19,673 nucleotides of DNA from the NCBI GenBank assembly GCA_049642465.1, contig JBAROV010000051.1, positions 1 to 19,673 of the forward strand, written 5' to 3'. Within the stretch, counting starts at the first letter, position 1; every line of letters starts with the position of its first letter. Made by a program: the position numbers and the translations under genes. A model generated the notes under the pieces. It saw only the letters and a program-made list of their open reading frames with translations, was not told the origin of the DNA and did no database searches. Below are positions 1 through 8,158 of the stretch, piece after piece. The stretch is from CAWDPQ01 sp049642465. GTDB taxonomy: Bacteria > Acidobacteriota > Vicinamibacteria > Vicinamibacterales > 2-12-FULL-66-21.

Positions 1-1285
1 GTGCCGCCAGCTCCGGCAGACCCTGAACGTCTGCCGCGCGTTTGAGCAAGTCGGAGGCCGGCAGCGTGTCGTCAACCTGCAGGTTACCTCCCAGGTCGAA
101 CCAGTCCGTGACCTGGCGCGCGTCAGCGTTGGGGAAGTAGCCGCTGAAGACATTCGCCACCGCCGCTCGAATGACATCGCGCGCCACGTTGTCTGCGCCG
201 CGCAGCTCCCCTTCGTATTCGAGCTCGAATTTCCCCGTGATCGCCGGAAGCGCGGCGTAGATGTCCGTGATGCGCGGAACGATTGGTGTTTCTCCCGCAA
301 GAAGCGCCCGGCGCTCGGCGTTCGAGACGACGTTTTCGAGCAGCGAGATTGGCAGGCGCTGACTGACGCCCGATCGCTTGTCGATCTTTGGCTCCTGCCG
401 CGCCTGAAAGGCGACCTCCTCGATCGCCTCGCGCACGAACGCCGGAACCTGTACCGATCCCCGATCCAGCCACGCCTCCTGCTCGGTGATCGCCATGGCG
501 TGCGCGCGTGTCGCCGGATAGTGCGTTCGGATTTCGGACCCGATTCGATCTTTGAGCGGCGTAATGATCTTGCCACGCGCCGTGTAGTCTTCGGGGTTGG
601 CGCTGAAGACCATGAACACATCCAGCGGCAGCCGTACCGGATATCCCTTGATCTGTACGTCGCCTTCCTGAAGGATGTTGAACAGTCCGACCTGTATCTT
701 GCCCGCGAGGTCGGGCAGCTCGTTGATCGCGAAGATCCCTCGATGCGCCCGCGGCAGCAGTCCGTAGTGCATCGTCGTCTCATCGGCGAGGTCGAGACCC
801 GCCCGGGCGGCCTTGATTGGATCGAGATCGCCAATCATGTCGGCAATGGTGACATCAGGCGTCGCGAGCTTCTCGACGTACCGCGCCTCGCGCGGCAGCC
901 ACGCGACAGACAACCGGGCCCCTTCCGCACGTGCACGGGCGCGGCAGATCGCGCATAACGGCGCGATCGGGTCGTCGTGAATCTCGCAGCCCGGGACGAC
1001 GGGGATCTGCTCGTCGAGCAGACCAGTCAGTGCCCGGAGCAGCCGGCTTTTGGCCTGGCCTCGCAGACCAAGCAGAATAAAGTTGTGACGGGAAAGGATG
1101 GCGTTGACGACCTGTGGAATAACGGTTTCGTCGTAGCCGACGATGCCGGGGAATATCGGCGCATCACCTGCTCTCGCGCGCATGCGCGCAACCAGGTTCT
1201 CGCGGACCTCATCCTTCACCGATCGCCGTTTGATCCGTCCCGTTGCAATCGCTTCGCGGAGCTCGGCAACGGTGGAGGGAAGCAT
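1..1285 (-). CDS. MoxR/magnesium-chelatase-like AAA+ ATPase (partial, C-terminus beyond left edge)
   Basis: I translated 428 codons without a stop from ATG 1285 down to the window edge; the gene is cut at its 3' end. The protein is an AAA+ ATPase of the ChlI/MoxR group. It has a Walker A motif GLRGQAKS (residues 73-80), a Walker B-like segment GIFAINELPDL (183-193) in which Asn replaces the usual Asp before Glu, and a sensor-1-type stretch FSANPEDYT (227-235). An arginine-rich stretch and the conserved YEGELRGADNVA region (357-368) follow. Between Walker A and B lies a short insertion with C100, H103, C111 and C114 (CxxH-x7-CxxC), which looks metal-binding. Such ATPases usually work with a VWA-domain partner as chaperone-like remodelling machines; a partner would lie beyond the edge. 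True magnesium chelatase is unlikely because no other bacteriochlorophyll genes are seen. The start has no Shine-Dalgarno sequence, but TAAGAT sits 6 nt upstream. The gene is divergent from the phosphodiesterase. Confidence 0.85.
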   Translation of the reverse strand, partial: MLPSTVAELREAIATGRIKRRSVKDEVRENLVARMRARAGDAPIFPGIVGYDETVIPQVVNAILSRHNFILLGLRGQAKSRLLRALTGLLDEQIPVVPGCEIHDDPIAPLCAICRARARAEGARLSVAWLPREARYVEKLATPDVTIADMIGDLDPIKAARAGLDLADETTMHYGLLPRAHRGIFAINELPDLAGKIQVGLFNILQEGDVQIKGYPVRLPLDVFMVFSANPEDYTARGKIITPLKDRIGSEIRTHYPATRAHAMAITEQEAWLDRGSVQVPAFVREAIEEVAFQARQEPKIDKRSGVSQRLPISLLENVVSNAERRALLAGETPIVPRITDIYAALPAITGKFELEYEGELRGADNVARDVIRAAVANVFSGYFPNADARQVTDWFDLGGNLQVDDTLPASDLLKRAADVQGLPELAA

Positions 1286-1290
1286 CTCTG

Positions 1291-1317
1291 AATCTTACCA
1301 GCACAACGGCTAAGATA
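1291..1317. promoter_or_regulatory. Compact divergent promoter region with two inverted TAAGAT boxes
   Basis: The 38-bp gap between the two divergent genes holds ATCTTA at 1292-1297 and TAAGAT at 1311-1316, a perfect 6-bp inverted repeat with a 13-bp spacer. Read outward, each is a 4/6 match to the sigma-70 -10 box. One lies 6 nt before ATG 1285 on the minus strand and the other 7 nt before TTG 1324 on the plus strand. No good -35 box is visible for either. The promoter assignment is inference; the repeat itself is directly seen. Confidence 0.45.
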
Positions 1318-1323
1318 CCCATC

Positions 1324-2109
1324 TTGCCGATTTCTTCACGACCCCTGATCTACGCGCATCGGGGCGGTGCCGCCCTGCGGCCCGAAAATACGATCGCGGC
1401 GTTCGACCATGGTGTGTCCTGCGGCGCGGACGGTCTCGAGTGTGACGTACATCTCTCGCGTGATGGGGTCGTCGTGGTCCACCACGACGAAACGCTTGAC
1501 CGGACGACCGGCTCCCCCGGGCGAATTGCAGACCAGACGGCGGACGAGCTCTCACAGCTCGATGCCGGCTACACGTTTCAATCTGACGGTGACGCGGTCT
1601 TCCCGTACCGGGGCGCCGGGCTCGGTATCCCCCGACTTAGCGAGGTGCTGCGACGATATCCGTCGATGCGGTTCATCATCGAACTCAAGGCGGGCGATCC
1701 CGAACTCGCGTATCGAACGATCGACGAGATACGCGCCGCGGCTGCCGTGGATCGAACAGCGCTCGGATCGTTTTACTGGCGTGTGCTGAACGCGGCCCGT
1801 ACCTACGAGCCACGTATCCCGACGGGCGCCTCTCAAGAAGAAACCCGTTGGGCACTGTACCGATCGTGGGTGGGGTGGCCACTGGGACGGACGAAATATC
1901 GCGAGTTTCAGGTTCCCGAGCGTTACGGGATGACGACGATCGTCAGTCCACGCTTCGTGACGCACGCGCACCGCTCGGGCCTCCCCGTCAAGATTTGGAC
2001 GGTGAATACCGAAGCTGACATGCGGCGTCTCATTACCTGGGGCGCCGACGCCCTGATCAGCGACCGCCCGGACCTGGCGGTCGCGGTATGCCGCTCCTCC
2101 CCGCAGTAA
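1324..2109 (+). CDS. Glycerophosphodiester phosphodiesterase (GDPD family)
   Basis: This enzyme hydrolyses glycerophosphodiesters to sn-glycerol-3-phosphate and an alcohol, in phospholipid turnover. Numbered from TTG 1324 the protein has 261 residues with the GDPD signature: HRG at 12-14, PENT at 20-23, the E39-x-D41 metal-binding pair and catalytic-type HH at 53-54. The C-terminal barrel strands are recognisable as FIIELKAG, VKIWTVNT and ADALISDRPD. I chose TTG 1324 because it places the HRG motif about 10 residues from the N-terminus, as in most bacterial members, and because a -10-like box ends 7 nt upstream. An ATG at 1243 is in frame but would overlap the divergent ATPase gene by 43 bp and add a non-homologous tail. 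No signal peptide is evident with the chosen start, so a cytoplasmic location is likely. Substrate preference cannot be read from the sequence. Confidence 0.85.
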   Translation: MPISSRPLIYAHRGGAALRPENTIAAFDHGVSCGADGLECDVHLSRDGVVVVHHDETLDRTTGSPGRIADQTADELSQLDAGYTFQSDGDAVFPYRGAGLGIPRLSEVLRRYPSMRFIIELKAGDPELAYRTIDEIRAAAAVDRTALGSFYWRVLNAARTYEPRIPTGASQEETRWALYRSWVGWPLGRTKYREFQVPERYGMTTIVSPRFVTHAHRSGLPVKIWTVNTEADMRRLITWGADALISDRPDLAVAVCRSSPQ

Positions 2110-2158
2110 CGCCCGAAATCGGCCGATCTGTGTCCTTTTGCTGAGGTGGAGCCGATAA

Positions 2159-2175
2159 CCCCTCGCGGGGAGGGG
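2159..2175 (+). promoter_or_regulatory. G-rich ribosome binding site inside a small hairpin
   Basis: CCCCTC (2159-2164) and GAGGGG (2170-2175) form a perfect 6-bp stem with a 5-nt loop. The 3' arm contains the only Shine-Dalgarno-like sequence (GGAGG, 2169-2173) for the hybrid kinase. This could mask the ribosome binding site. The pairing is seen in the sequence; a regulatory effect is inferred. Confidence 0.4.
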
Positions 2176-4115
2176 TGTCCGACCGCGTGGCGACCACGGT
2201 TCTGAACGTCGATGACTACCAGGACAACCGCGACTTGCGCGGTGACATCCTGCGTTCCCGCGGCTACCAGGTCATCGATGCCGCGACTGGCGGCGACGCC
2301 GTGACCCTTGCGCTGGCTCATCGTCCCGAAGTCGTCCTCCTCGACGTCAACCTCCCCGACATCTCGGGGATAGAGGTGTGCCGCCGAATCAAAGCGCATC
2401 CCCCTTGCCAACACACCGTCGTCATCCTGGTTTCCGCGACCGAGCTCGAGACCACTGTTGTCCTTGAAGGTTTCGCGGCTGGCGCGGACATCTACCTGCG
2501 ACATCACCTGGAAGCGGCGGTCCTTGCCGGCTTCATCGATGCTGCCGCGCGACGCCGGGCGTCGGTCGTCGAGTTGCAGCACGATCGTGCACATGCGCAG
2601 CTCGAACTCGGCGAGACCCTTCGCCGCTATCGGTCGATGTTCGACCACGCGCCGTACGGGATCTGCCACGCCCTCGAGGACGGGACGGTCATCGACGGCA
2701 ACCGCGCCTTTCTCGATCTTCTCGGCAGCGCCTCGTTGGACGAGGCCCGCGGCGTGAACCTGTTCGACCTCTACGAAGAGGGGAGGCGAGGGGACGTCGT
2801 CGAGCGTTGGAAGAGCAAGGGGGCAGGGAAGGATGAAGTCGAGTGGCGCCTGTCGAACGGACAGCGCCTTCACGTTTCCGTGTCGGGCCGTGTCCTCGAG
2901 CGGCATGCAGAGGTCTTCGAAGTGTTTGTCGAGGACATCACCGAACGGAAGCGCCTCGAAGCCGAGTTCCATCACAAACGAAAGATGGAAGCGATCGGCC
3001 GTCTTGCGGGTGGAATCGCCCACGATCTGAACAACTGGCTGACGGTCATCATGGGCTATGCCGAGATGTTGCTCGAGGAGCCAGCGAGCACCGGCGTTCG
3101 AAAGGGACTGGAAGAAATCCTCTCGGCATCGAGATCGGCGACAGGCGTGACGCGCAACCTGCTGACCTTCAGCCGCAAGCAGGTCGTGCAGTTCCGAATC
3201 ATCGATCTCAATCAAGTCGTCTCGGAATTCCACCATCTGGTTCAGCGGATCATTGGCGAGAACATCCAGGTCCGGGTGGAGGCCGGTCCGGGTCCGCTGC
3301 CGACGAAAGCGGATCCGACGCAGATCCAACAGGTCCTCATGAACCTGGCGGTGAACGCACGTGACGCGATGGCGAAGGGTGGCTGCCTGACCGTGCGAAC
3401 GGGCCTCGTCCAACTCGACGAGACCACGTTGCCTGGAGCGAATGCGTCGGAGGGGGAGTATGCATTCGTGCTCGTGGCCGATACGGGCATCGGCATGTCT
3501 CCAGAGGTGCGGGAACGACTCTTCGAGCCCTTCTTCACGACAAAGGAGTCAGGCAAGGGCACGGGCCTCGGGATGGCCGTGGTCTACGGGATTCTGAAGC
3601 AACTCGGCGGCTACATCACCGTGGACAGCGAGCCCGGCAGGGGGACGAAGTTCACGATGTTCTTTCCGACCGCGGACGGTACGGCTTCGTCCGTTGAGGG
3701 GCGGCGCATCGCGGTTGCCACGCCTGCCGCTCACGGCGCACGGCGCCGCGTACTCCTCGTTGAGGACGAGGAGACCGTCCGCACGCTCACAAAACTGATT
3801 CTCGAGCGCGCCGGCTACGACGTCATGGCTGCCGCTACTGGCGAAGAAGCGCTCGAGATTTTCGAGACGGCCACCGAACCAATCGATCTCGTGCTCACAG
3901 ACATCGTGATGCCGGGGATGTCGGGGCGGGAGATGCTGGTGCGCATGACGCGACTACGCACGGTGCCTGCCTTGTTGATGTCCGGTTACCCCGACCAGGG
4001 AGACATGCCGGGCCCCGGCGCGTCGATGCGCTTGATCCCTAAACCCTTCACCGCTGACGTGCTCACGAGCGCCGTACGGGAGACGCTCGAGGAGCGACTT
4101 GGAGGAGCAGTGTGA
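2175..4115 (+). CDS. Hybrid sensor histidine kinase, REC-PAS-HisKA-HATPase-REC
   Basis: A 646-residue cytoplasmic signalling protein without membrane segments. The N-terminal receiver domain (about 8-125) has the acidic pair D13/D14, phospho-acceptor D57 and S87, but the conserved Lys is lost: the usual LTKP reads LRHH (108-111). A PAS domain follows (about 150-258). The HisKA segment carries H283 in the motif IAHDLNN, and the HATPase domain has an N box (NLAVNARDA), a G1 box (ADTGIGM) and a G2 box (GKGTGLGM). The C-terminal receiver (about 525-640) is intact, with D576 and K623. Phosphate would pass from H283 to D576, or from a partner kinase to D57. The start codon is GTG 2175; an in-frame GTG at 2187 sits 13 nt after the GGAGG and starts nearer to the receiver, so it is a real alternative. 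The gene overlaps the next one by 4 nt, so both act in one pathway. Confidence 0.92.
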   Translation: MSDRVATTVLNVDDYQDNRDLRGDILRSRGYQVIDAATGGDAVTLALAHRPEVVLLDVNLPDISGIEVCRRIKAHPPCQHTVVILVSATELETTVVLEGFAAGADIYLRHHLEAAVLAGFIDAAARRRASVVELQHDRAHAQLELGETLRRYRSMFDHAPYGICHALEDGTVIDGNRAFLDLLGSASLDEARGVNLFDLYEEGRRGDVVERWKSKGAGKDEVEWRLSNGQRLHVSVSGRVLERHAEVFEVFVEDITERKRLEAEFHHKRKMEAIGRLAGGIAHDLNNWLTVIMGYAEMLLEEPASTGVRKGLEEILSASRSATGVTRNLLTFSRKQVVQFRIIDLNQVVSEFHHLVQRIIGENIQVRVEAGPGPLPTKADPTQIQQVLMNLAVNARDAMAKGGCLTVRTGLVQLDETTLPGANASEGEYAFVLVADTGIGMSPEVRERLFEPFFTTKESGKGTGLGMAVVYGILKQLGGYITVDSEPGRGTKFTMFFPTADGTASSVEGRRIAVATPAAHGARRRVLLVEDEETVRTLTKLILERAGYDVMAAATGEEALEIFETATEPIDLVLTDIVMPGMSGREMLVRMTRLRTVPALLMSGYPDQGDMPGPGASMRLIPKPFTADVLTSAVRETLEERLGGAV

Positions 4116-4765
4116 CCGTGCAGATGCTCAGAGGACGAGGCTGCCAACCGAAAGATGCGCGCGCGCTGCTCGCGAGCGTCGCGCTGGCGCGAGCCGGCGT
4201 GGATCAACATCAACTCGACACCATCGCCGAAGCCTTCGCGGCCGTCATTGACGCAAAGTCTCCCTACACCCACGAGCACTCGCAGCGCGTCTCGCGGCTT
4301 GCCGTCTCGATCGGCGAACGATTGGGCGTGAAGGGTCAGGCGCTCGTCCGCCTTCGCCGTGCCGCCCTGCTGCATGACATCGGCAAGCTCGGCGTACCGA
4401 ACCGGATCCTCGACAAGTGCGGCGCGCTCACGCCGGCGGAATGGAAAGTCATCCAGCGGCATCCACAGTTCACATTCGAGATCCTCGATCGGGTAGCGAT
4501 GTTCCGGGAGTTTGCCTACGATGCGAGCTGCCACCACGAGCGGCTCGATGGATCCGGGTACTTCCGGCAGCTCTCGGGTCGTGCCATCAGCCAGAGCGCA
4601 CGGATCCTCGCTGTGGCCGACATCGTTGATGCGCTCGCCGCGGCGCGGCCTTACCGGGCCGGGCTACCGACGCCGCAGATCGCCGAGCTGCTTCGCGCCG
4701 AACGTGGCCGCACGTTGTGTGGAGACTGCGTCGATGCGGCTGTCGCTGGTCTCGGTCATTCGTAG
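4112..4765 (+). CDS. HD-GYP-type phosphodiesterase (cyclic di-GMP hydrolysis)
   Basis: A stand-alone 217-residue HD-GYP domain without a receiver of its own. Visible metal-site motifs are H54 (YTHEHS), HD at 88-89 in LLHDIGKLGVP, H117, HH at 141-142 and DGSGY at 146-150. The position of the signature proline is Phe151, so GYP reads GYF. HD-GYP proteins linearise cyclic di-GMP to pGpG or GMP. The start GTG 4112 overlaps the kinase stop codon (GTGA), and GGAGGAG (4101-4107) gives a good ribosome binding site 4 nt upstream, so translation is coupled. I infer that the hybrid kinase controls this enzyme, perhaps through its C-terminal receiver, in place of the usual fused REC-HD-GYP arrangement. 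The C-terminus ends 19 bp before the convergent glycosyltransferase gene. An inactive or scaffold role cannot be excluded, but the metal ligands are all present. Confidence 0.88.
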   Translation: MTVQMLRGRGCQPKDARALLASVALARAGVDQHQLDTIAEAFAAVIDAKSPYTHEHSQRVSRLAVSIGERLGVKGQALVRLRRAALLHDIGKLGVPNRILDKCGALTPAEWKVIQRHPQFTFEILDRVAMFREFAYDASCHHERLDGSGYFRQLSGRAISQSARILAVADIVDALAAARPYRAGLPTPQIAELLRAERGRTLCGDCVDAAVAGLGHS

Positions 4766-4784
4766 TAGCGGACGTCGCCACCAA

Positions 4785-6359
4785 TCACTGCCTCGGGACG
4801 GCGATACGTAGCTCCCCGTCCCCAGCTTCGGCGGTCTCGATGCGCAGGAAGGCGAGCGCGCGCGGAGGCCACCACACCTTGAACCGGTGCATCTCCCCAG
4901 GTGCGAACGTGTGCGAATCGAGGGTCATGCCGGCGCCGCGGATTTCGACCTCGAGCGGTGCGGGTAGGCGGGGTGCCCACGTCAGTGAGAACTCCGCGAC
5001 GGCGTTGAAGGCCGGGATGTTGATACCCGCACGATCGGTAAGACGACCGTAATCGCGGATCCAGAACGATGACCACTCGACACCGTAGTCGGGCCAACCG
5101 GCGAGACTGCGAGGCATCTGTGGCAGGACGGCGAAGGCGATCGCAGCGCTCAGTGGGAGAGCGGCGGCAATCCATCTTGGAGCGATTCGCCAACCACCCG
5201 AGAACACTACGGCGCCGAGCACGATCAGGAATGGTTCGAACGGCGCGCGGAGCCGCGCGCCGCTGAATCCTCCGACGCTCGCGATGCCGACATTGACCGC
5301 CGCCCAGAGCAGCCAGACGACGGCGACTCGCCGCTGACGGCAGAACGCCGCACCGAGCGGTGCGAGCGTGGCCGCACACAGCAGCAGGACGTCCGTTCCC
5401 AAATGTACGGCTGCCTTCCAGGCCAGGGCAGAGACGTAAGAATCCGCGACCACGTAGATCTGAAGAATCCGTCCTCCATTGATGTGCAGCAGCGACCGCG
5501 CGCGGTCGAGGCACTGCACGATGAACGTGCCCGGCGCCGCTGCGACACTGCTCCAGATGGCCGACGCCGTTTCGCTGATGCCCGGTGCGGACGCGCCAGG
5601 AGCGACAGCCTGATGGATGCTCCCGTGCGTGTCGATCACGGTCACTTCACCAAAGTGACGGGACAATGCGATCGAATACGGCGCCGTCGGCAGCACGAAT
5701 CCCAGGACGAAGGCGATCGCCGCAAACGTGCCGCGCCGGCGGTTTGCCGCAAGCGCCACGAGCGCAAGCGCCACCGGCACGGCGAAAAAGAGCGGCATCG
5801 ATCGCACGAGTGTGGCAAGACCGAAGGTGAGACCCACGATCACAAAGCGCCACGGCGGAGATTCCGCGATCATGGCGCGCGCGAGCAGGTTGAATGCGAG
5901 GAGAATGAGCGGCAGGTAGAGCCCTTCCTGAGAGGTGGACCACACGCCGATGATGTTGTGGACGGCCAGCGCCGCCGCGCCCGCTGCCATGAGTCCCGCC
6001 CGCGGTGAATGCACCAGCCGGCCGAGATCGAAGAGCAACGCGATTGATAGAAGCGCGAGCCCGATGAACGCCACTTGCGCGCTGAGCGGGAATCCGGGAA
6101 AGAGCAGAAAGAACGAGAGAAAGACCGAAAAGCCTGGGGGAAGCGCGTGACGGCGTTGGTTGATGCGGTAGGTCACGGCATCGAACGTCCACCTCCACTG
6201 TCCGTCGGCGGTGAGCCGGCGCGCCTGATCGATGTAGCCGTCAGGATCCCCCCATGTATAGTCGGGGGTCTGCATGGCGTAATGCAGGTAGCCGCCGCGC
6301 AACACGGCGCCAACCAGCAGAATGACGACCAGCCAGAGATAGTGGCGCCGTTCGACCAT
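4785..6359 (-). CDS. GT-C fold membrane glycosyltransferase (GT39/ArnT-like)
   Basis: A 524-residue integral membrane protein with about 11-12 hydrophobic segments (for example 8-22, 77-112, 121-135, 188-228, 345-388 and 392-410) and a hydrophilic C-terminal tail of about 85 residues. The first extracytoplasmic loop carries acidic residues D38 and D40 (WGDPDGY), in the position of the catalytic acidic residue of GT-C enzymes, and is followed by PPGFSVFLSFFLLF (74-87), the motif typical of the family. Such enzymes transfer sugars from polyprenyl-phosphate donors to lipids or proteins on the outer face of the inner membrane. The acceptor and donor cannot be read. The gene lies 16 bp downstream of the peptidase gene on the same strand and is probably co-transcribed with it. 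No strong ribosome binding site precedes ATG 6359. Confidence 0.75.
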   Translation of the reverse strand: MVERRHYLWLVVILLVGAVLRGGYLHYAMQTPDYTWGDPDGYIDQARRLTADGQWRWTFDAVTYRINQRRHALPPGFSVFLSFFLLFPGFPLSAQVAFIGLALLSIALLFDLGRLVHSPRAGLMAAGAAALAVHNIIGVWSTSQEGLYLPLILLAFNLLARAMIAESPPWRFVIVGLTFGLATLVRSMPLFFAVPVALALVALAANRRRGTFAAIAFVLGFVLPTAPYSIALSRHFGEVTVIDTHGSIHQAVAPGASAPGISETASAIWSSVAAAPGTFIVQCLDRARSLLHINGGRILQIYVVADSYVSALAWKAAVHLGTDVLLLCAATLAPLGAAFCRQRRVAVVWLLWAAVNVGIASVGGFSGARLRAPFEPFLIVLGAVVFSGGWRIAPRWIAAALPLSAAIAFAVLPQMPRSLAGWPDYGVEWSSFWIRDYGRLTDRAGINIPAFNAVAEFSLTWAPRLPAPLEVEIRGAGMTLDSHTFAPGEMHRFKVWWPPRALAFLRIETAEAGDGELRIAVPRQ

Positions 6360-6375
6360 CAGCTACGACATGCGA

Positions 6376-8076
6376 CTACTGCACCCCGAGCTTCGAGGCA
6401 GACACGAAACGCGGTTCGATATCCACCGGGACGTTCGTCAGCTTGTCGAGCACGTGCTGCACGGACGGACGGACAATCCCGAGGCGATCGATGAGGCCCT
6501 TGGCCTTCGCGTAGTTTCCTTCGGCCTGGAGCGTCATGATCTCGCGCGTCAGAGCCGCGGCGGCTTCCGGCATCTTCGCGTGATCCGCCTCGAATGTGCC
6601 GTCGGGCCGTACCTTGAACGCTCCGGCATCGAGCAGGTAATTCAACTGGATCGCGATGCCTCGTCCGTGCGCTTCGTTGACGCCGAATCGGATCGAGCGA
6701 AAAGCCGACGCCAGAAACGTCGTGTACATCGTCTCGGCAATCGCCGGCGCGATCCGACCCTTGTCGGCGAGCTGCTGCAGCGCCCACAGGCCGGAAACGT
6801 CCGCTTTCGCCTCTTCGATTGCGCTGTAGGTCTCCTTCAATTCCTGACGGACGGTCGTCGAGCGCCCGGCAACGGTGATGTTGTGCGGGCCAAGGCCGTG
6901 CATCAATTCGTGCATGAGAATGTGGGTGAAGAACGCGTCGAAGGAGACGTACTTCTGGTTGGCGGCCGGCAGCGCTACCTTCGAAATGGGCAGCAGGACC
7001 ATCTTGAACTTGGCTTCCTGCACGTTCTTCAGCATGACGCGTTTGCTGCCCTTCTCCTTGACCACGCGCTCGTCGTTGGGCAGATTGAATGCAGCCGTCT
7101 GGACGCCGCGGTTGGCATCGCCCGCGGTGAAAACGACGTTGACCACGCGGATCGGGGCCATTGCGCCAAGTGCCGGATTCCGGTATTTCGCATCGATCGG
7201 CAGCGCGTTCTCGAGGTCCTGCAGACCCGCGGAGAAGGTCTGCAGTTTCTTGGTTTCCGCTTCGTCACGCAGCGTGATGAACGCTTCGAAGGCGGCTTTG
7301 TAGTTGAACCACTCGTCTTCGTAGACCTCGTACGGGCCGATGGTCGGCTCGATCGAAGCGTCAAGCTCCATCCACGCGACATCGCTGGCGTAGTAATCGT
7401 TCGAGATGAACGCCTCCGCCCGAGACGAGAGATAGTTTTTCAAGGTCGGCTGCGTGGTCAGCTGCGCAGCGTCGCGCAGGAGCGCCGCAGCTCGAGCGAG
7501 CTCGCCCTGATACTCGACCGAATAGGGCACGGCCGAGAAGGCATGGCTGGCCGGGCTACGGCGAATAGTCGTGAAAAAACCCGTGGCCTGAGCTTTGGCG
7601 TCGCCACTGAGCGAGTCCATCCACTTCTGCACCTCTTCCTTGGTTGCACCGGCCGGGTAGAAGTTCGCTTCAGCTGGTTTCGCCGGAGTCCCTGGGATGA
7701 ACGGTCGATCGTGGTCGAGGCGCGACCAGGGGCCCTTGTTGATCAGGAAATAGTGCAGACGTTCGGAGGCGTTGGGCGAGTTCGACACGGCGTTGCGCGA
7801 GAGTTCCTGCAGCAGCGCATCGTTGCCAGCCCAGACCTGCCGGAGAAAGAGCGCATCCATGATTCTGGCGGCCTCGACCAGCTTGGCGAGCGCCCGCCGT
7901 TCGGTATCCGGCAGACGCGACAGGTCGGCGCCAATTTCGGCCGGCGCAAACCGCGCAGTCATCGTTCGCAGTTCCGCCGCTGTGGGAGACGTTTGAACGG
8001 GCTCCTGCAAGGTCGAGTCTCCGTGTGCGGCCACGAGCGCCGCGACGATAAGCATTGTGAGACGGTAGTGAGACAT
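6376..8076 (-). CDS. Secreted M49-family (dipeptidyl peptidase III-like) zinc metallopeptidase
   Basis: A 566-residue protein starting at ATG 8076, which is preceded by GGGAAA and begins with a signal-peptide-like stretch (SHYRLTMLIVAALVAAHG). Export is therefore likely. The zinc site reads HELMH (389-393) with a downstream glutamate motif EEAKAD (421-426), matching the two-part M49 signature HExx(x)H...EExxAD. The segment FYPAGATKEEVQKWM near residue 140 is also typical of bacterial dipeptidyl peptidase III homologues. M49 enzymes remove dipeptides from the N-terminus of short peptides. Most family members have a six-residue HEXXGH motif; here it is a classical five-residue HEXXH. The reading frame stays open to 8169, but that extension lacks a signal peptide at the N-terminus and would overlap aceE, so I reject it. 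The substrate is unknown; in context it may supply peptides for uptake. Confidence 0.85.
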   Translation of the reverse strand: MSHYRLTMLIVAALVAAHGDSTLQEPVQTSPTAAELRTMTARFAPAEIGADLSRLPDTERRALAKLVEAARIMDALFLRQVWAGNDALLQELSRNAVSNSPNASERLHYFLINKGPWSRLDHDRPFIPGTPAKPAEANFYPAGATKEEVQKWMDSLSGDAKAQATGFFTTIRRSPASHAFSAVPYSVEYQGELARAAALLRDAAQLTTQPTLKNYLSSRAEAFISNDYYASDVAWMELDASIEPTIGPYEVYEDEWFNYKAAFEAFITLRDEAETKKLQTFSAGLQDLENALPIDAKYRNPALGAMAPIRVVNVVFTAGDANRGVQTAAFNLPNDERVVKEKGSKRVMLKNVQEAKFKMVLLPISKVALPAANQKYVSFDAFFTHILMHELMHGLGPHNITVAGRSTTVRQELKETYSAIEEAKADVSGLWALQQLADKGRIAPAIAETMYTTFLASAFRSIRFGVNEAHGRGIAIQLNYLLDAGAFKVRPDGTFEADHAKMPEAAAALTREIMTLQAEGNYAKAKGLIDRLGIVRPSVQHVLDKLTNVPVDIEPRFVSASKLGVQ

Positions 8077-8158
8077 GGCGTTTCCCGGATCGCGTTGTAA
8101 GATTAGAAGATTGTAGTCGTCCAAGACACCCACGAGAAGGACCGAGGACGGTACCGTT
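8077..8158. promoter_or_regulatory. Divergent intergenic region between the M49 peptidase and aceE
   Basis: The 82-bp gap must hold the promoters of both transcription units. On the minus strand TACAAT (8115-8110) is a 5/6 match to the -10 box and would give a leader of about 27 nt for the peptidase gene. On the plus strand TAAGAT (8098-8103) is a weaker candidate for the PDH operon, with a leader near 50 nt. I see no convincing -35 boxes and no obvious PdhR-like palindrome. The assignments are tentative. Confidence 0.35.

Noticed and set aside
500..1291. Two plus-strand frames of 152 and 104 codons
   Set aside because: They are antisense to the AAA+ ATPase gene, which reads through the whole region on the minus strand with Walker motifs.
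1923..3413. 496-codon open frame on the minus strand
   Set aside because: It is antisense to the hybrid histidine kinase and shows no family features.
6370..8100. 576-codon open frame on the plus strand
   Set aside because: It is antisense to the M49 peptidase, which has a signal peptide and zinc motifs; the product has no recognisable domain.
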